From Elusimicrobiota bacterium (lineage in GTDB: Bacteria; CG03; SLGR01; PWQF01): a stretch of 9,299 nucleotides of DNA. Made by a program: the position numbers and the translations under genes. The stretch covers positions 1 to 9,299 of the forward strand of contig PWOI01000021.1 of NCBI GenBank assembly GCA_003557485.1, given 5' to 3'. Position 1 is the stretch's first letter. The number at the start of each line of letters is the position of its first letter. The notes beneath the pieces were generated by a model that was not told where the DNA came from, made no database searches, and worked only from the letters and a program-made list of their open reading frames with translations. Below, piece by piece: positions 7,825 through 9,299 of the stretch.

Positions 7825-7864
7825 CCGGCTTTAATCTAAAAATACAATAATGCGATCCCGCCAT

Positions 7865-7873
7865 ATAATATCA
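7865..7873 (-). promoter_or_regulatory. Extended -10 promoter for the NYN gene
   Basis: On the minus strand TGATATTAT gives TG-n-TATTAT, an extended -10 with a good core; the -35 region (TTACAT near 7888-7893) is poor, as is usual for extended -10 promoters. The predicted leader is about 64 nt. Confidence 0.4.
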
Positions 7874-7928
7874 TATTCTGGTTAAAAATGTAACAAAAGA
7901 CGTATAATGTTGCGTTTCTGCCACATGC

Positions 7929-8065
7929 CTATTCACTCTCAGATAATTCCTTATCTATCTTGTCCACCTTCTCTCCCAGGTATCCAATGCGCAGGGGTTT
8001 TTGAACATAATCAGTTATGCCCAGGCTCTGCGCTTTCTTTACTTTATCAACTCTATTATATGCGT
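7929..8065 (-). pseudogene. C-terminal remnant of a response-regulator receiver domain
   Basis: The minus-strand frame reading KKAQSLGITDYVQKPL, then GYLGEKVDKI and ELSESE before a TAG at 7929-7931, is the last alpha/beta unit of a receiver domain: the A..LG..DY..KP signature with the conserved Lys-Pro. The phospho-acceptor half is absent. The frame is open upstream to 8132, but that part runs through the transposon-end-like repeats, so it is not receiver sequence. The fragment differs from the intact receiver at 4116-4493, so it comes from another regulator or hybrid kinase. I see nothing else between its stop and the NYN promoter. Confidence 0.6.
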
Positions 8066-8110
8066 ATCCCGGTAACTTTTGCCACCCATTCCGGCCAACT
8101 TCTGCCACCC
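8066..8110. repeat. Two tandem 22-23 bp repeats, IS21-like transposon end
   Basis: Positions 8066-8087 and 8088-8110 share the pattern AT-CCGG-AACTT-TGCCACCC in tandem. Multiple short repeats at a terminus are typical of IS21-family elements, and the CCGG/GGTGGCA words resemble IS21-type ends as I remember them. No istA or istB is present. A small hairpin, CTTCG-GAG-CGAAG (8112-8124), follows at once. The IS family assignment is inference; the repeats are directly visible. Confidence 0.45.
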
Positions 8111-8144
8111 CCTTCGGAGCGAAGCGACGCAAAGTCTTTTCTAT

Positions 8145-8237
8145 TTACATAACAAGCGGCAGGCCCTCATTGGCTCCGATATTGTTAAAAAAATTACCTC
8201 CGTCCAATTCATTCCTTGTAAGAGCGTGGAACAAACT
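8145..8237 (-). pseudogene. Unidentified 30-codon gene tail
   Basis: A minus-strand open stretch with no start codon reads SLFHALTRNELDGG, then FFNNIGANEGLPLVM and TAA. Its composition looks like real protein, and its length and lack of a start fit the tail of a deleted gene. I do not recognise the family. It shares its strand with the receiver remnant and the oxidoreductase fragment on either side. Confidence 0.25.
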
Positions 8238-8267
8238 CTATAATATCAATAAAACAAGTATAATACA

Positions 8268-8435
8268 CTAAGCTGTCGCTCTTGCTAAAGTCATTACAAA
8301 GTCGGATAGAGAACAGTTTACCGGACAGCCACTGCGGCAGGGTTTTTCCTCGCAGAACTCGCACCTCTCAAGTTCGGCTTTAAGCTGAGCGTCGGTAAAA
8401 AGAAGGCCTTTGCTTTTATCTTTATATCTATACAT
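8268..8435 (-). pseudogene. Truncated copy of the oxidoreductase N-terminal Fe-S motif (55 codons)
   Basis: An ATG at 8435 opens a 55-residue frame ending at TAG 8268-8270. After Met, residues 2-42 are identical to the DPD-type protein from YRYKDKSK through the cysteine cluster C25/C28/C33/C37/C41; the rest (LSDFVMTLARATA) differs from the intact gene (PADFIMAARQMQG), though SDFVM and ADFIM are still alike. Unlike a dead fragment, it has an excellent start: GAGGTGAT six bases before the ATG and a near-consensus promoter. It lacks the second cysteine set, so it could not build the normal cluster pair. It is either a decaying gene start or an expressed 55-residue iron-sulfur micro-protein. It lacks the 33-residue extension that precedes YRYK in the intact gene. 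Confidence 0.6.
8309..8433. repeat. 125-bp direct repeat, copy B (truncated gene start)
   Basis: This copy is 123/125 identical to 6924-7048, in the same orientation at offset 1385. It ends sharply at the base before the ATG context on one side, and fades into weak but in-frame similarity on the other (8289-8308 against 6904-6923). Confidence 0.97.
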
Positions 8436-8437
8436 AT

Positions 8438-8500
8438 ATCACCTCACATTTCTTATGCAGTTTCGGTAATTATTGTATACATATAAAAAGCTAATTTCAA
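8438..8500 (-). promoter_or_regulatory. Sigma-70 promoter and ribosome binding site for the truncated Fe-S ORF
   Basis: On the minus strand: -35 TTGAAA (8500-8495), a 17-base spacer, -10 TACAAT (8477-8472), each 5/6 to consensus. Transcription should start near 8465, followed by the ribosome binding site GAGGTGAT (8445-8438) six bases before the ATG at 8435. This is the best promoter/ribosome-binding-site combination in the window. Confidence 0.6.
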
Positions 8501-8504
8501 CCTT

Positions 8505-8551
8505 GGCGGGAAGAATAAAGAAAAGAAGAGAAAAAAGAAATAAAAACGAAA
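8505..8551 (-). other. Polypyrimidine tract after the membrane-protein gene
   Basis: Directly after the 129-residue gene, the minus strand is almost pure C/T with many T-runs for over 40 bases. There is no stable hairpin before it, so it is not a standard intrinsic terminator; it may still help transcription end there. Confidence 0.25.
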
Positions 8552-8941
8552 CTAGTTGAGGTTGTACCTGAATCTCCTGGTCCTGCCCTGTATTATTATA
8601 TACCCGGGAGTTACCTCAACAAGCCTGTAATCTCTTATGAAATCATGTCTTCTGTAAACTTCCCCTCCTATAATAGCATACAGGACTCTTCCTTCACGGA
8701 GAACTCCCTGAAAGTTCATATAAGGGGCAGGCTCTACTTCAGGTTCGGGTTCAGGTTCCGGCTCATCAAAATCATCAAATTCTTCTTCAGCATATCCATC
8801 AATATCTACATCTACCGTCTCATACTGCTCATCAGACAAACTGTCTACGAAATCATACCAGAAAACCCTCAAGTCCCTACCCCTTACAGCAAAGAGAAGG
8901 ACAACGGCAACAGCCAGAAGAATAATATATTTCAGTCTCAT
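8552..8941 (-). CDS. Single-pass membrane protein with secretin-accessory-like C-terminal domain
   Basis: 129 residues in three parts. Residues 5-19 are a hydrophobic segment after MRLK, so the protein is probably anchored in the inner membrane with its bulk outside the cytoplasm. Residues about 37-73 are very acidic and end in an EPEPEPEPEVEP linker. Residues 76-129 read as a small beta domain: FQGVLREGRVLYAIIGGEVY, then YRLVEVTPGYIIIQ and a basic RRFRYNL end. The scheme 'effect of a signal on an inner value, Aix-gG-y, l-V--i-pg-iii' is that of the C-terminal domains of GspB, MshK and PilP-like proteins that support secretins in type II secretion or type IV pili. That assignment is by pattern only. 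The ATG is nine bases after the stop of the S74-domain gene and has no clear ribosome binding site, so translational coupling is likely. Confidence 0.75.
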   Translation of the reverse strand: MRLKYIILLAVAVVLLFAVRGRDLRVFWYDFVDSLSDEQYETVDVDIDGYAEEEFDDFDEPEPEPEPEVEPAPYMNFQGVLREGRVLYAIIGGEVYRRHDFIRDYRLVEVTPGYIIIQGRTRRFRYNLN

Positions 8942-8950
8942 CTTTTAAAT

Positions 8951-9299
8951 TTAACGCAACTGTTCTTCAATTCTCTCCAGGGCAGCCCTGAGCTCCTGTA
9001 TATGGGCCTCCTGTCTCTCAATCTGCTTCTGCTGGGTTTTCACAACTTCCGTAAGATAAAGTGGGATCCTATTGTAATGTATGGATTCTACTTTGCCATC
9101 CAAAAAACTGACCAATCTATCCAATCCCAAATCTACAAAATCCTCAGCTATATATCCTATACTCTCTTCCCCTGTACTTTTGCAGTTATATACTTTAGAT
9201 TCTGTTTTTAGAATCTTAGAAAAATCTTCCTCAAAAGGCCGAATATTTTTCTTGTATCGTTTTGAAGAAGTCATTCTAACTAGATCTCCTCTTTTATGA
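8951..9299 (-). CDS. Peptidase S74-type intramolecular chaperone domain protein (probably 5' partial)
   Basis: The C-terminal domain carries the S74 start pattern SSKRYKKNI, equivalent to the common SDxRxKxNI, with the Ser and the Lys five residues on that form the self-cleavage dyad. It continues with IGYIAEDFVDLGLDRLV and VESIHYNRIPLYLTEVVK, and ends in a coiled coil (about 30 residues rich in Q, E and I). Such domains help phage tail fibres and bacterial surface proteins fold as trimers and then cut themselves off. The frame is open to the window edge, so a longer fibre or adhesin upstream is likely. However, an ATG at 9274, with GAGGAG eleven bases upstream, would give a 107-residue protein that starts exactly at the domain. 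It overlaps nothing and is followed closely by the membrane-protein gene. Confidence 0.82.
   Translation of the reverse strand, partial: HKRGDLVRMTSSKRYKKNIRPFEEDFSKILKTESKVYNCKSTGEESIGYIAEDFVDLGLDRLVSFLDGKVESIHYNRIPLYLTEVVKTQQKQIERQEAHIQELRAALERIEEQLR

Noticed and set aside
7903-7908. Plus-strand TATAAT as a promoter
   Set aside because: No acceptable -35 at the right distance and no plus-strand gene downstream.
8645-9211. 188-codon plus-strand frame with hydrophobic stretches
   Set aside because: It runs antisense across both the membrane-protein gene and the S74 gene; those two have clear motifs and correct spacing.
1-9299. CRISPR array, tRNA or rRNA genes
   Set aside because: I found no regularly spaced repeats and no tRNA- or rRNA-like segments on either strand by reading.

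Overview
The window reads like a piece of chromosome from an uncultivated, probably anaerobic, diderm bacterium. The clues are an iron-sulfur and flavin-rich oxidoreductase, a molybdenum hydroxylase, a HEAT-repeat signalling protein, and a small membrane-anchored protein that resembles secretin-accessory (GspB/MshK/PilP-like) proteins. I cannot assign a phylum from the sequence. All convincing genes lie on the minus strand, so the text below follows the direction of transcription, from high to low coordinates.

Right edge (8552-9299): a gene entering from outside the window ends in a peptidase-S74-type intramolecular chaperone domain. Nine bases later comes a 129-residue protein with one N-terminal membrane segment and a C-terminal fold like the secretin-accessory proteins. 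The pair suggests a cell-surface or trimeric-fibre function.

Scar region (about 7795-8550): a strong promoter and ribosome binding site drive a 55-codon ORF. Its first 42 codons after Met almost exactly duplicate part of the N-terminus of the large oxidoreductase further down. After that come an unidentified 30-codon gene tail, two tandem 22-23 bp repeats that look like an IS21-type transposon end, and the C-terminal tail of a response-regulator receiver domain. This is an insertion/deletion scar made of gene ends.

NYN gene and intergenic region (7147-7794): an intact NYN/LabA-like (DUF88) ribonuclease-fold gene with its own extended -10 promoter and a 13-bp palindrome in its leader. Between it and the next gene, a plus-strand promoter and a strong hairpin plus T-run frame a candidate RNA of about 60 nt.

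Main operon (1-7140): (1) a fused dihydropyrimidine-dehydrogenase-type protein (PreT-like Fe-S/FAD/NAD(P) half joined to a PreA-like FMN/2x[4Fe-4S] half); (2) a stand-alone CheY-like receiver; (3) a 756-residue HEAT-repeat protein whose ATG directly follows the receiver's stop; (4) the large molybdopterin subunit of a xanthine-dehydrogenase-family enzyme, starting 12 bases after the HEAT stop and cut by the left window edge. The two redox enzymes suggest catabolism of an N-heterocycle (purine, pyrimidine or similar). The receiver plus HEAT pair between them is unexpected and may be a signalling or scaffold module of the pathway.

The most notable structural feature is the 125-bp direct repeat (6924-7048 and 8309-8433). 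Recombination across it would delete 1385 bp and join the strong promoter, ribosome binding site and ATG at 8435 to the complete oxidoreductase gene.
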